Positions 1 to 5,142 of a stretch of 5,142 bases of DNA are shown piece by piece. The translations under genes and the position numbers were made by a program. A model generated the notes under the pieces. That model was not told where the DNA came from, searched no databases, and worked only from the letters and a program-made list of their open reading frames with translations. This DNA is from an uncultured Bacilli bacterium. GTDB taxonomy: Bacteria; Bacillota_I; Bacilli_A; RF39; UBA660. Position 1 is the first letter of the stretch, and every line of letters begins with the position of its first letter. The stretch covers positions 1-5,142 of the forward strand of contig CALVKK010000071.1 of the NCBI GenBank assembly GCA_944332645.1. Direction: 5' to 3'.

Positions 1-5
1 GTCAT
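1..5 (-). CDS. 5' end of an unidentified gene (start codon only)
   Basis: A minus-strand ATG at 5-3 is preceded by a strong Shine-Dalgarno GGAGG (15-11) with a 5-nt spacer, and further upstream by TGTTATAAT, an extended -10 box (30-22). Only ATG plus two bases of the next codon (AC, so threonine) lie inside the window, so no product can be named. It follows the permease gene in the same direction, across a 98-nt gap containing a hairpin. An ABC-transporter ATPase partner for that permease, or a local regulator, are reasonable guesses from context, but neither is shown by the sequence. Confidence 0.6.
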
Positions 6-10
6 ATTTA

Positions 11-30
11 CCTCCAATTTTATTATAACA
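11..30 (-). promoter_or_regulatory. Extended -10 promoter and SD for the gene starting at position 5
   Basis: On the minus strand TGTTATAAT (30-22) is a perfect extended -10 element. The SD GGAGG (15-11) follows after 6 nt. No convincing -35 is seen: 17 nt upstream is an A-run that forms part of the loop of the neighbouring hairpin. If initiation occurs about 7 nt after the -10, the transcript would begin at the first G of the SD, giving a leader of only about 10 nt. In DNA this AT-rich a TATAAT can occur by chance; the TG extension and the position argue that it is real. Confidence 0.5.
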
Positions 31-63
31 AAAAATGTAGACAGTTTTTTTATGTCTACATTT
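30..63 (-). terminator. Hairpin terminator after the permease gene (possible operator)
   Basis: Perfect 11-bp inverted repeat: AAATGTAGACA at 33-43 and TGTCTACATTT at 53-63, with a 9-nt loop. Read on the minus strand the stem ends in TTTTTT (35-30), as expected for an intrinsic terminator of the permease gene, whose stop codon lies 41 nt upstream of the stem. The plus-strand reading has only a short T-run, so termination should favour the minus strand. The stem is only moderately GC-containing. Each arm also holds a TGT-N2-ACA unit, and the repeat ends 6 nt from the -10 of the next gene, so a protein-binding operator is an alternative or additional role. Confidence 0.7.
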
Positions 64-103
64 ATCTTACAACTTCAAGTTTAATTCTAGTTTTTAATTG
101 TTT

Positions 104-2404
104 TTAATACATTTTGATGACATCGACAATGTTATCATTTCTTATTTTTCTAGTAGCAATTAGAAATGACAAATAATTGATGATAATTACGCCTAAAATA
201 CAAATTAATAAAGGTGAAACAAAAATATTTAAAGGAATATCAAGTAAACTATCAAAAGTTGTTTTATCAAGTATCGTAATCCTGATAAATATTACAGCTA
301 TTAATATAAATATTAATAGTCCAAATAATAATGATTTTAAACTTAGCATTAAACTTTCATAAAAAATCATTTTATTAAATCCTCTATTAGATAATCCCAA
401 ACTCTTTAAGACCGCAAATTCTTTTCTTCTTAAATTTAAATTTGAACTAATAGCTCCAATAATACTTACAACAGTTATAAACACTATTAATCCTAAAACC
501 ATATAAATAACTAACTTGATACAATCAATAGTAATTATATCATTATGCATTGTAACTAAGTTATTATTATAATATATGTTAGGATAGTCCTTTATAATCG
601 TTTGTACTTCTTTATCAAACTCTAGATAATTATGACTAACAATATATAAATCAATATAATCCATATCCATATCTTTGATTTCTAAAATTAAAGTAGGAAG
701 CATATTAAAAGTAAAACTATCACCAAATTTACTTAAATTACCATAATCTTTGATAACGTTAGCCTGATATTCAGTTACGTAATTATTATCTATATTATAT
801 AATTTTAAATTAACCATTCCATCTTCAAAGAACGGTTTAACTATTAATTTATTACCATCTTGATTAATAACATTGCCTATTATCATTGGCAAGCCGTTGG
901 TAATATTAAAATGTTTTTCTAAACTTTGATAACTTTGAGAATCAATATAAGAAACACTTAAATAATTATTGCTGATGTTATAAACTTGATTGTCCGTTTC
1001 AAATAAATAAAATTCACCATCTAAGTAAATATAATCATCAACGCTAGATAAATTAGTAATTTGATCTATTATGTGATAATCATCTTTTAAGATTTGTAAC
1101 TTAATATATTTTTCATATGGTGAGATTTCAATAAAATGTAACAACAAGTTTAACAAAGAAGACGTGGTTAAAAATAAGATGATTCCAATTACTATTGAAA
1201 TAGTAGTTATCCGATATTTAGCTCGATCTCTAGTCACACTTTTAGCTGATATAGATCCAGTAATGCCAAATATTTTTTTAACAAGTCTATTTTCTTTTTT
1301 ATATTTAAAATGTTTAGTTTGCCTAACTTCTTCAATTATATTAATAGATCTTGCCACTCTAGCGACTGATAATGTTGCAAATAACGTACTAATTAAAATA
1401 AATACTAAAGAAACAATTATAAAAATCGGATAAACTTCTATTGTATAAACATGAGCGATAATACCTGATAACATATTGTTGATTATCGACAATATTAAAT
1501 AAACAAATCCTAGACTTAATAAAAATCCCAAAGGAATAGAAATACCTAAAATTATTAAAGCTTCTAAAAACACCGAAAATAGGATTTGTTTAGGACTAGC
1601 ACCAATACTTTTATACATTGCATAACTTTTTTTCTTTTCATTAACTGATATTGAGAAAGCATTATAAATTATAAAAAAGACGATAAAAGCTAAAATTAAA
1701 CAAAGAAACATCGTTAGTAAAAAATAAACAGCCATTGTATTATTACTTGAATCAAGGTTTAATGGGTCAGTACCAGCATAATAATATAATACTGAATGAT
1801 TTAAATAAATTTTTGAATCATTAAAATTATTAGCAATATCTCTTAAATTATTATAAATATTTTTGTATGATTTTAAATAAACAAAATATAAAGAGTTATT
1901 GTTAGACTCTTCTTCTTTAGTAAAAATCAAATCAGTTAAATTTATATTATATAAGTATTCTTTTTCATATATACCAACTACTTGATAAGTCTTATCATTA
2001 ATATCTAAACTGGATCCTACTTTTAAATCGTTTTTTACGGCCATAGTGGAACTAACAATTACTTCATTATTATTAGTTGGCATATTACCTTTTAAATTTA
2101 AATCTAAATTAAAATTATCACTAATACTATATAAATTGTCTTTTATCTGAAAAACATAAAAATATTTTAAAACTCTTTCATCGTTTAATATATTTTTTTC
2201 TTCAAGGTTTGTATTATAGATAATAGCATGATAATCGCCATATAGATCAATATTACTATTAATCTGATTTTGTCTAATTGTCGAAACAGTTAGTCCAACA
2301 GAAAATAATAAAATACAAGATAACAAAACACTAATAAAACACAAAATAAAGTTTTTCTTGTTTTTAAATAGATTTTTAACGGTCAATTTAAACATGACTT
2401 TCAT
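104..2404 (-). CDS. FtsX/MacB-type ABC transporter permease, two-unit (766 aa)
   Basis: Integral membrane subunit of an ABC transporter of the FtsX-like (MacB/LolC) permease superfamily. Members act in peptide or antibiotic export, lipid or lipoprotein handling, or mechanotransmission; the substrate here is unknown. By eye there are about eight membrane segments: 18-40, 225-250, 276-308, 325-347, 400-424, 628-652, 687-712 and 724-751. Large extracellular domains lie at about 41-224 and 425-627. The halves are homologous. Each begins with a basic amphipathic stretch before its first membrane segment, and each has the family's cytoplasmic signature after its second segment: EKKKSYAMYKSIGASPKQI (256-274) and RRKEFAVLKSLGLSNRGF (659-676). 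There is no ATP-binding domain, so a separate ATPase is required; none lies upstream in the window. The ATG at 2404 is chosen because AGGTGA (2415-2410) sits 5 nt before it; the in-frame GTG at 2413 is inside that SD. The protein contains no tryptophan. Family confidence is high, substrate confidence nil. Confidence 0.9.
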   Translation of the reverse strand: MKVMFKLTVKNLFKNKKNFILCFISVLLSCILLFSVGLTVSTIRQNQINSNIDLYGDYHAIIYNTNLEEKNILNDERVLKYFYVFQIKDNLYSISDNFNLDLNLKGNMPTNNNEVIVSSTMAVKNDLKVGSSLDINDKTYQVVGIYEKEYLYNINLTDLIFTKEEESNNNSLYFVYLKSYKNIYNNLRDIANNFNDSKIYLNHSVLYYYAGTDPLNLDSSNNTMAVYFLLTMFLCLILAFIVFFIIYNAFSISVNEKKKSYAMYKSIGASPKQILFSVFLEALIILGISIPLGFLLSLGFVYLILSIINNMLSGIIAHVYTIEVYPIFIIVSLVFILISTLFATLSVARVARSINIIEEVRQTKHFKYKKENRLVKKIFGITGSISAKSVTRDRAKYRITTISIVIGIILFLTTSSLLNLLLHFIEISPYEKYIKLQILKDDYHIIDQITNLSSVDDYIYLDGEFYLFETDNQVYNISNNYLSVSYIDSQSYQSLEKHFNITNGLPMIIGNVINQDGNKLIVKPFFEDGMVNLKLYNIDNNYVTEYQANVIKDYGNLSKFGDSFTFNMLPTLILEIKDMDMDYIDLYIVSHNYLEFDKEVQTIIKDYPNIYYNNNLVTMHNDIITIDCIKLVIYMVLGLIVFITVVSIIGAISSNLNLRRKEFAVLKSLGLSNRGFNKMIFYESLMLSLKSLLFGLLIFILIAVIFIRITILDKTTFDSLLDIPLNIFVSPLLICILGVIIINYLSFLIATRKIRNDNIVDVIKMY

Positions 2405-2409
2405 TTTAC

Positions 2410-2450
2410 TCACCTAGTTTAATTATATATTATAAATCTATAAATTACAA
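2410..2450 (-). promoter_or_regulatory. Promoter and SD of the permease gene
   Basis: Minus strand: a -35-like TTGTAA (2450-2445), a 17-nt spacer, then a perfect TATAAT (2427-2422), followed after 6 nt by the SD AGGTGA (2415-2410). The predicted start point coincides with the first base of the SD, giving a leader of about 11 nt. A second TATAAT at 2434-2429 would give a longer, more ordinary leader but has no recognisable -35 at 16-18 nt. A dedicated promoter is expected because the upstream unit ends at a strong terminator. The surrounding 2405-2500 gap is almost pure A/T, so chance matches are a concern. Confidence 0.5.
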
Positions 2451-2500
2451 TTATTTTAAAAATATAAGATAACATATAAATTGGTATACAAATATAACTT

Positions 2501-2529
2501 ATAAAAACTTCCATTTAGGAAGTTTTTAT
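2501..2529 (-). terminator. Intrinsic terminator closing the recD2-small protein unit
   Basis: Perfect 12-bp inverted repeat: ATAAAAACTTCC at 2501-2512 and GGAAGTTTTTAT at 2518-2529, with the 5-nt loop ATTTA. On the minus strand it reads A-run, CTTCC, loop, GGAAG, TTTTT, a standard rho-independent terminator with the A-tract and T-tract inside the stem. It begins in the last base of the small gene's TAA stop (2531-2529), so there is essentially no 3' untranslated spacer. The symmetry would let it also work on the plus strand, but no plus-strand gene runs into it. Confidence 0.88.
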
Positions 2530-2687
2530 TACATCATTTCTTCTAATTCTTTATCAATTTTTTTCATCGCCTTATTAGCGATTTTTTCCATTTCTTTCAT
2601 GACTGGTTTACTATACTTTTGGTACATTATCGTTGCACCAATACCGATTCCCATAAACAACATACTTTTAGCTATATTCTTTATCAT
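2529..2687 (-). CDS. Small single-pass membrane protein with amphipathic helical tail (52 aa)
   Basis: Hypothetical protein. Residues about 4-22 form one membrane helix with a small-residue spine (G13, G15, G17, A18), the kind of pattern that lets helices pack. Residues 24-52 are a charged, K/E-rich amphipathic helix ending in E-E-M-M. Methionine is unusually frequent (9 of 52). The layout recalls short YtxH-like or DUF3918/YrzQ-like proteins of Bacillota, but this is similarity of plan, not an alignment. The ATG at 2687 is chosen because GAGGTGA (2699-2693) sits 5 nt upstream. An earlier in-frame ATG at 2741 would add 18 residues but lies upstream of that SD and has no clear SD of its own. 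The gene starts 58 nt after recD2 without a TATAAT box at the spacing seen for the other genes, and a strong terminator follows, so it is probably the last gene of a recD2 transcript. Function unknown. Confidence 0.8.
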   Translation of the reverse strand: MIKNIAKSMLFMGIGIGATIMYQKYSKPVMKEMEKIANKAMKKIDKELEEMM

Positions 2688-2692
2688 AAAAA

Positions 2693-2699
2693 TCACCTC
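2693..2699 (-). promoter_or_regulatory. Shine-Dalgarno deciding the start of the small protein
   Basis: GAGGTGA on the minus strand, 5 nt before the ATG at 2687. It is the longest uninterrupted anti-SD match in the window and lies inside the longer reading frame that would start at 2741, which favours the shorter 52-residue product. Confidence 0.8.
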
Positions 2700-2720
2700 G
2701 TTTGAAAAGAAAAAATGAAG

Positions 2721-2736
2721 GTATGTATAAACATAC
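2721..2736. repeat. Small inverted repeat between recD2 and the small gene
   Basis: GTATGT (2721-2726) and ACATAC (2731-2736) are perfectly complementary 6-bp arms with a 4-nt loop. On the minus-strand transcript this is a weak AU-rich hairpin, 21 nt before the small gene's SD and 4 nt before a broken U-rich stretch. It may be an mRNA processing or weak attenuation element, or chance. It is too weak to call a terminator. Confidence 0.35.
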
Positions 2737-2745
2737 AACATTAGT

Positions 2746-4950
2746 TTAACCTTTATTTAAAATATTATTCAGCAGTTGCTCTTTTAAATTAGTTTTTCTT
2801 TCTCGTTCGATATTGTTATTGATTGCATAAACAAAAGCGTTTGCCTCACCAATTAAAATCAACTTTTTTTTAGCTCTTGTTACACCTGTATAAATCAGCT
2901 TACGATATAACATCCTTCGATAACTATTACAAATCGGCAACACTACCAATTCAAATTCGCTACCTTGTGATTTATGGATAGAAATGATAAAACCATGAGT
3001 TATTTTATTTAAATCTTTACTTTCATATTTAACTAAATTGCCATCAAAATCAATATAAATAAATGTTTTTCGATCAATTTTTAAAATGTTTTTAATAACC
3101 CCAATATCACCATTATAAACATTATCATCTGGCATATTTACTAACTGCAAAATTTTATCATTTTCGCGATAGATTACATCACCATATTTTATTTCATTCT
3201 TACTATCACTAGGCGGATTAAAAATTTTTTGCAACTCTTTGTTTAAATTATCAATCCCATTGGTTCCTTTATATATTGGTGCCATAATTTGAACTCTTTT
3301 ATAATCGTAACCTTTATCAATTAATTGACAACATAAGTTTCTTAAAACTTCTTTTATCATGAATTCATTACACCTTAAAAAAGTATAATCGCTTTTCATT
3401 TCTAAAAAATTTTCACTTAAAGAATTATTTTTAATTTCATGGGCTAAAGTAGTAATATATGAATTTTCATCTTGACGATACAAAGTATTTAAATATACTG
3501 TATCAATCAATTCACTTTCAATTAAATCTTTTAATACATTACCAGGGGCAACAGATGGAAGTTGATTATGATCACCAACCAAAACTAGTTTAATATTTTT
3601 AGTTAGACCTTTTAAAAGACTACTCAACAAATTTAAATCAATCATGCTCACTTCGTCAACAATAATTAAATGATGAAGATCTTTATTATATTCATTGACA
3701 GAAAACTCATTAGTTTCTTTATTCCATTTTAAAAATCGATGAATCGTACTAGCAGGAAATAAAGTCGACTCACTCATTCTTTTGCTAGCACGTCCAGTTG
3801 GAGCTAATAAAGCAATTCTAGCAACCGCTTCATCATAATTCAAGTTATAAATTTGCATATACAATTCACAAATAGCTTTGATAATTGTCGTTTTACCTGT
3901 TCCAGGGCCACCAGTTATAATAGTAATATTGTTCCCCAAAGCTTTATCAATAGCTTCTTTTTGCTGATCATTATATTGAATATTGTTAACACTTTCTAAA
4001 TTTTTTATTCTTTTACTTAAATCCATTTTAGTTGACTTGGTTGTCGTTAAATATCTCAAAAAATCGACAATAGTCATTTCTGCATCATACATATCTTTTA
4101 AGTAATATTTCTCATCAAATAAAACAATTTTATCTTCATTTTGTAATTCTTTTAAATATAACTCAAAATCTTCAGTATTTAAATCAAAGTTCAAATAATT
4201 AATAACACCTTCTAAAATTTCATTTCGATTAAGATAAGTATCACTATTAGTATAAATAATTTTTTTCATTATATAAACAATACAAGCCTTAATTCTTCTC
4301 TCATCATCAATAGGAACTGCAAATTTTAAAGCAATTTCATCAACTTTAGGAAAAGATATTTCAAGGTCTTCAACTAAGCGATAAGGATTATGTTCAACAT
4401 TTCTAATAGTTTCTTTACGATAGGTATTATAAATATCTAAAGAATCTTTCATATTAAAACCTAAATCGGTCAAATAGACAATTACTTTATGACTTTCTTC
4501 ATACTTAGATAATACTTCATATATTTTATGTGCTTTTTTTGAACTCATTTTAGGCACTAACAAAAGGCAACTCTCATCTTTTAAAATCTCATCTAAAACA
4601 TTTTTACCTAAAGTATCTACTATCGATTTAGCTAAAGATGGACCGACACCTTTAAACAAATCACTTGATAAAAAAGCAATTAAACCATCCTCATCCTCAG
4701 GTTTTAAACGTTCATAATTAGTTACTTGAAATTGAATCCCATACTTGGGGTGATCGACACTTTCACCATAAAAACAATAAACATCATCCTCGTTTAAATC
4801 ATGAAAATAACCAGTAAATGTAATCGTTTTATTAACATACATTTTAATTTGTTCATCATTTGTTTCTCTAACCTTAAAAAGACCGATGACGTAACCTTTA
4901 TCAGAGGAAAAAATAGTTTTTCGATAATTACCTTTTATATATAAATCCAT
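2746..4950 (-). CDS. recD2: RecD2-type ATP-dependent DNA helicase (SF1B, 734 aa)
   Basis: RecD-like 5'-3' helicase of the RecD2/YrrC family, which acts in DNA repair and replication-fork maintenance without RecBC. An N-terminal OB-like part (about 1-85) is followed by helix-hairpin-helix repeats typical of RecD2 (about 97-150, including FKGVGPSLAKSI at 99-110). The motor follows: Q-motif YNDQQKEAI (326-334), Walker A GGPGTGKTT (347-355), motif Ia LLAPTGRASKRM (381-392), Walker B IIVDEVSMID (429-438), motif III LVGDHNQLPSVAPGNVL (457-473), motif IV region VQIMAPIYKGTNG (553-565), motif V ISIHKSQGSEFELVVLP (656-672) and motif VI YTGVTRAKKKLILIG (687-701). K353, D432, E433 and the motif VI arginine R692 are present, so it should be active. 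Length fits the family (roughly 700-800). The ATG at 4950 is chosen because GGTGGTGA (4963-4956) lies 5 nt upstream; GTG codons at 4962 and 4959 are inside that SD. A gene for a 52-residue membrane protein follows 58 nt downstream. Confidence 0.96.
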   Translation of the reverse strand: MDLYIKGNYRKTIFSSDKGYVIGLFKVRETNDEQIKMYVNKTITFTGYFHDLNEDDVYCFYGESVDHPKYGIQFQVTNYERLKPEDEDGLIAFLSSDLFKGVGPSLAKSIVDTLGKNVLDEILKDESCLLLVPKMSSKKAHKIYEVLSKYEESHKVIVYLTDLGFNMKDSLDIYNTYRKETIRNVEHNPYRLVEDLEISFPKVDEIALKFAVPIDDERRIKACIVYIMKKIIYTNSDTYLNRNEILEGVINYLNFDLNTEDFELYLKELQNEDKIVLFDEKYYLKDMYDAEMTIVDFLRYLTTTKSTKMDLSKRIKNLESVNNIQYNDQQKEAIDKALGNNITIITGGPGTGKTTIIKAICELYMQIYNLNYDEAVARIALLAPTGRASKRMSESTLFPASTIHRFLKWNKETNEFSVNEYNKDLHHLIIVDEVSMIDLNLLSSLLKGLTKNIKLVLVGDHNQLPSVAPGNVLKDLIESELIDTVYLNTLYRQDENSYITTLAHEIKNNSLSENFLEMKSDYTFLRCNEFMIKEVLRNLCCQLIDKGYDYKRVQIMAPIYKGTNGIDNLNKELQKIFNPPSDSKNEIKYGDVIYRENDKILQLVNMPDDNVYNGDIGVIKNILKIDRKTFIYIDFDGNLVKYESKDLNKITHGFIISIHKSQGSEFELVVLPICNSYRRMLYRKLIYTGVTRAKKKLILIGEANAFVYAINNNIERERKTNLKEQLLNNILNKG

Positions 4951-4955
4951 ATCTG

Positions 4956-4996
4956 TCACCACCTATAATTATAGCAAAAAAAAAGATGATTTTCTA
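4956..4996 (-). promoter_or_regulatory. Promoter and SD of recD2
   Basis: Minus strand: TAGAAA (4996-4991, 4 of 6 to the -35 consensus), a 17-nt spacer, then TGCTATAAT (4976-4968), an extended -10 with a perfect hexamer. The SD AGGTGGTGA (4964-4956) begins 3 nt after the -10. A start about 7 nt downstream of the hexamer would fall inside the SD, leaving a leader of roughly 10-13 nt that still contains GGTGA. This suggests recD2 is transcribed from its own promoter rather than only by read-through from the gene at the right edge. Confidence 0.55.
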
Positions 4997-5050
4997 TTTT
5001 TTATATTATTAAAAACCATTGAAATTATCAATAGTTAATATATATCATCT
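4976..5050 (-). terminator. Possible weak terminator after the right-edge gene
   Basis: Minus strand: AGATGAT (5050-5044) can pair with ATCATCT (4990-4984), and the second arm runs straight into nine T's (4984-4976). Shorter nested complementary pairs lie inside: TATATTA with TAATATA, and ATTGA with TCAAT (5032-5018 on this strand, 5-nt loop). The structure is long, AU-rich and interrupted, and its outer arm lies within the last codons of the upstream gene, so it would be far weaker than the terminator at 2501-2529. The T-run directly after the outer stem is the main reason to list it. Confidence 0.3.
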
Positions 5051-5142
5051 GCTTTAAATATTCCATTATTTAATGCTTTTCTTTTACCACCTGTTCGACC
5101 ACTTAATTCGATATCTTCATCGACTAGATTCTCACGGTATTC
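5035..5142 (-). CDS. C-terminal 35 residues of an unidentified protein (partial)
   Basis: One minus-strand frame stays open from the right edge to a TAA at 5037-5035, while the other two minus frames stop within the first 16 bases. The tail is hydrophilic: it starts EYRENLVDEDIELSGRTGG and ends GIFKADDIY, with a basic K-R-K patch between. It has no membrane segment. I do not recognise the family. The GRTGGKRK stretch looks like a flexible basic loop or tail rather than a Walker A motif, since it lacks the GxxxxGK[ST] spacing. It is co-directional with recD2 and ends 84 nt before its ATG. A competing open plus-strand frame from 5073 is less likely because every other gene here is on the minus strand. 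Confidence 0.6.
   Translation of the reverse strand, partial: EYRENLVDEDIELSGRTGGKRKALNNGIFKADDIY

Noticed and set aside
71..81. 11-bp palindrome AACTTCAAGTT in the gap after the permease
   Set aside because: The arms are 5 bp around a single centre base, too short for a hairpin and likely by chance in AT-rich DNA.
177..362. Plus-strand open frame of 61 codons
   Set aside because: It lies wholly inside the permease gene in antisense. The translation is low-complexity I/N/S-rich, as expected from AT-rich antisense, and no clear SD was identified for it.
1164..1433. Plus-strand open frame of 89 codons with hydrophobic stretches
   Set aside because: It is antisense to the permease membrane and linker region; the hydrophobicity mirrors the A/T-rich codons of the real gene. 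It has no separate promoter, SD or terminator.
2463..2491. Alternative upstream promoter for the permease (TTGTAT at 2491-2486 with an A/T-rich -10)
   Set aside because: The -10 candidates at 17-18 nt spacing (CTTATA, TTATAT) are poor compared with the perfect TATAAT boxes nearer the gene.
2529..2741. Longer 70-residue version of the small protein starting at 2741
   Set aside because: Its first 18 residues (aromatic-rich) come from the hairpin and U-rich leader. The strong SD GAGGTGA lies inside this extension and serves the ATG at 2687.
5073..5142. Plus-strand ATG opening a frame to the right edge
   Set aside because: Only 23 codons are visible, no upstream SD is seen, and it opposes every other gene. 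The minus-strand frame explains the same bases and ends in a normal TAA.
1..5142. tRNA, rRNA, CRISPR array, insertion sequence or attachment site
   Set aside because: No tRNA cloverleaf, no regularly spaced repeats, no transposase or integrase coding and no terminal inverted repeats with target duplications were seen. The intergenic gaps are all under 130 nt.

Overview
The window is strongly AT-rich and gene-dense. Every gene I can support lies on the minus strand. Shine-Dalgarno (SD) sequences are of the Bacillota type (GAGGTGA, GGTGGTGA, AGGTGA, GGAGG), all four visible stop codons are TAA, and intrinsic hairpin terminators are present. Tryptophan is almost absent; the single Trp codon I find is TGG. 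Together these features suggest a low-GC Bacillota chromosome, perhaps an uncultured Bacilli, Erysipelotrichia or Mollicutes-like lineage that uses the standard bacterial code. That placement is inference from composition and gene content; no marker gene is present.

In transcription order, from the right edge to the left: (1) the last 35 codons of an unidentified gene (5035-5142). (2) A short gap with a possible weak terminator and an extended -10 promoter. (3) recD2 (2746-4950), an SF1B RecD2/YrrC-type DNA helicase with all its motifs intact. (4) After 58 nt, a 52-residue single-pass membrane protein (2529-2687), probably co-transcribed with recD2. (5) A perfect 12-bp-stem terminator (2501-2529) that closes this unit. 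(6) A separate promoter and a 766-residue FtsX/MacB-type ABC transporter permease made of two homologous halves (104-2404). (7) A hairpin terminator or operator-like palindrome (33-63). (8) The first bases of another gene (ATG at 5-3), with a good SD and an extended -10.

The helicase unit concerns DNA maintenance and the permease unit concerns envelope or transport functions. Nothing links them functionally beyond shared orientation. The permease needs a cytoplasmic ATPase, and none is encoded upstream of it in the window; the gene starting at position 5 is one candidate but cannot be identified from five bases.

I see no mobile element, CRISPR array, tRNA, rRNA or riboswitch, and no clearly new system. 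The most unusual pattern is positional. At all three gene starts that appear to begin a transcript, a perfect TATAAT lies 16-17 nt before the ATG, so the predicted mRNA 5' end falls at or inside the SD. The operon-internal small gene lacks such a box.
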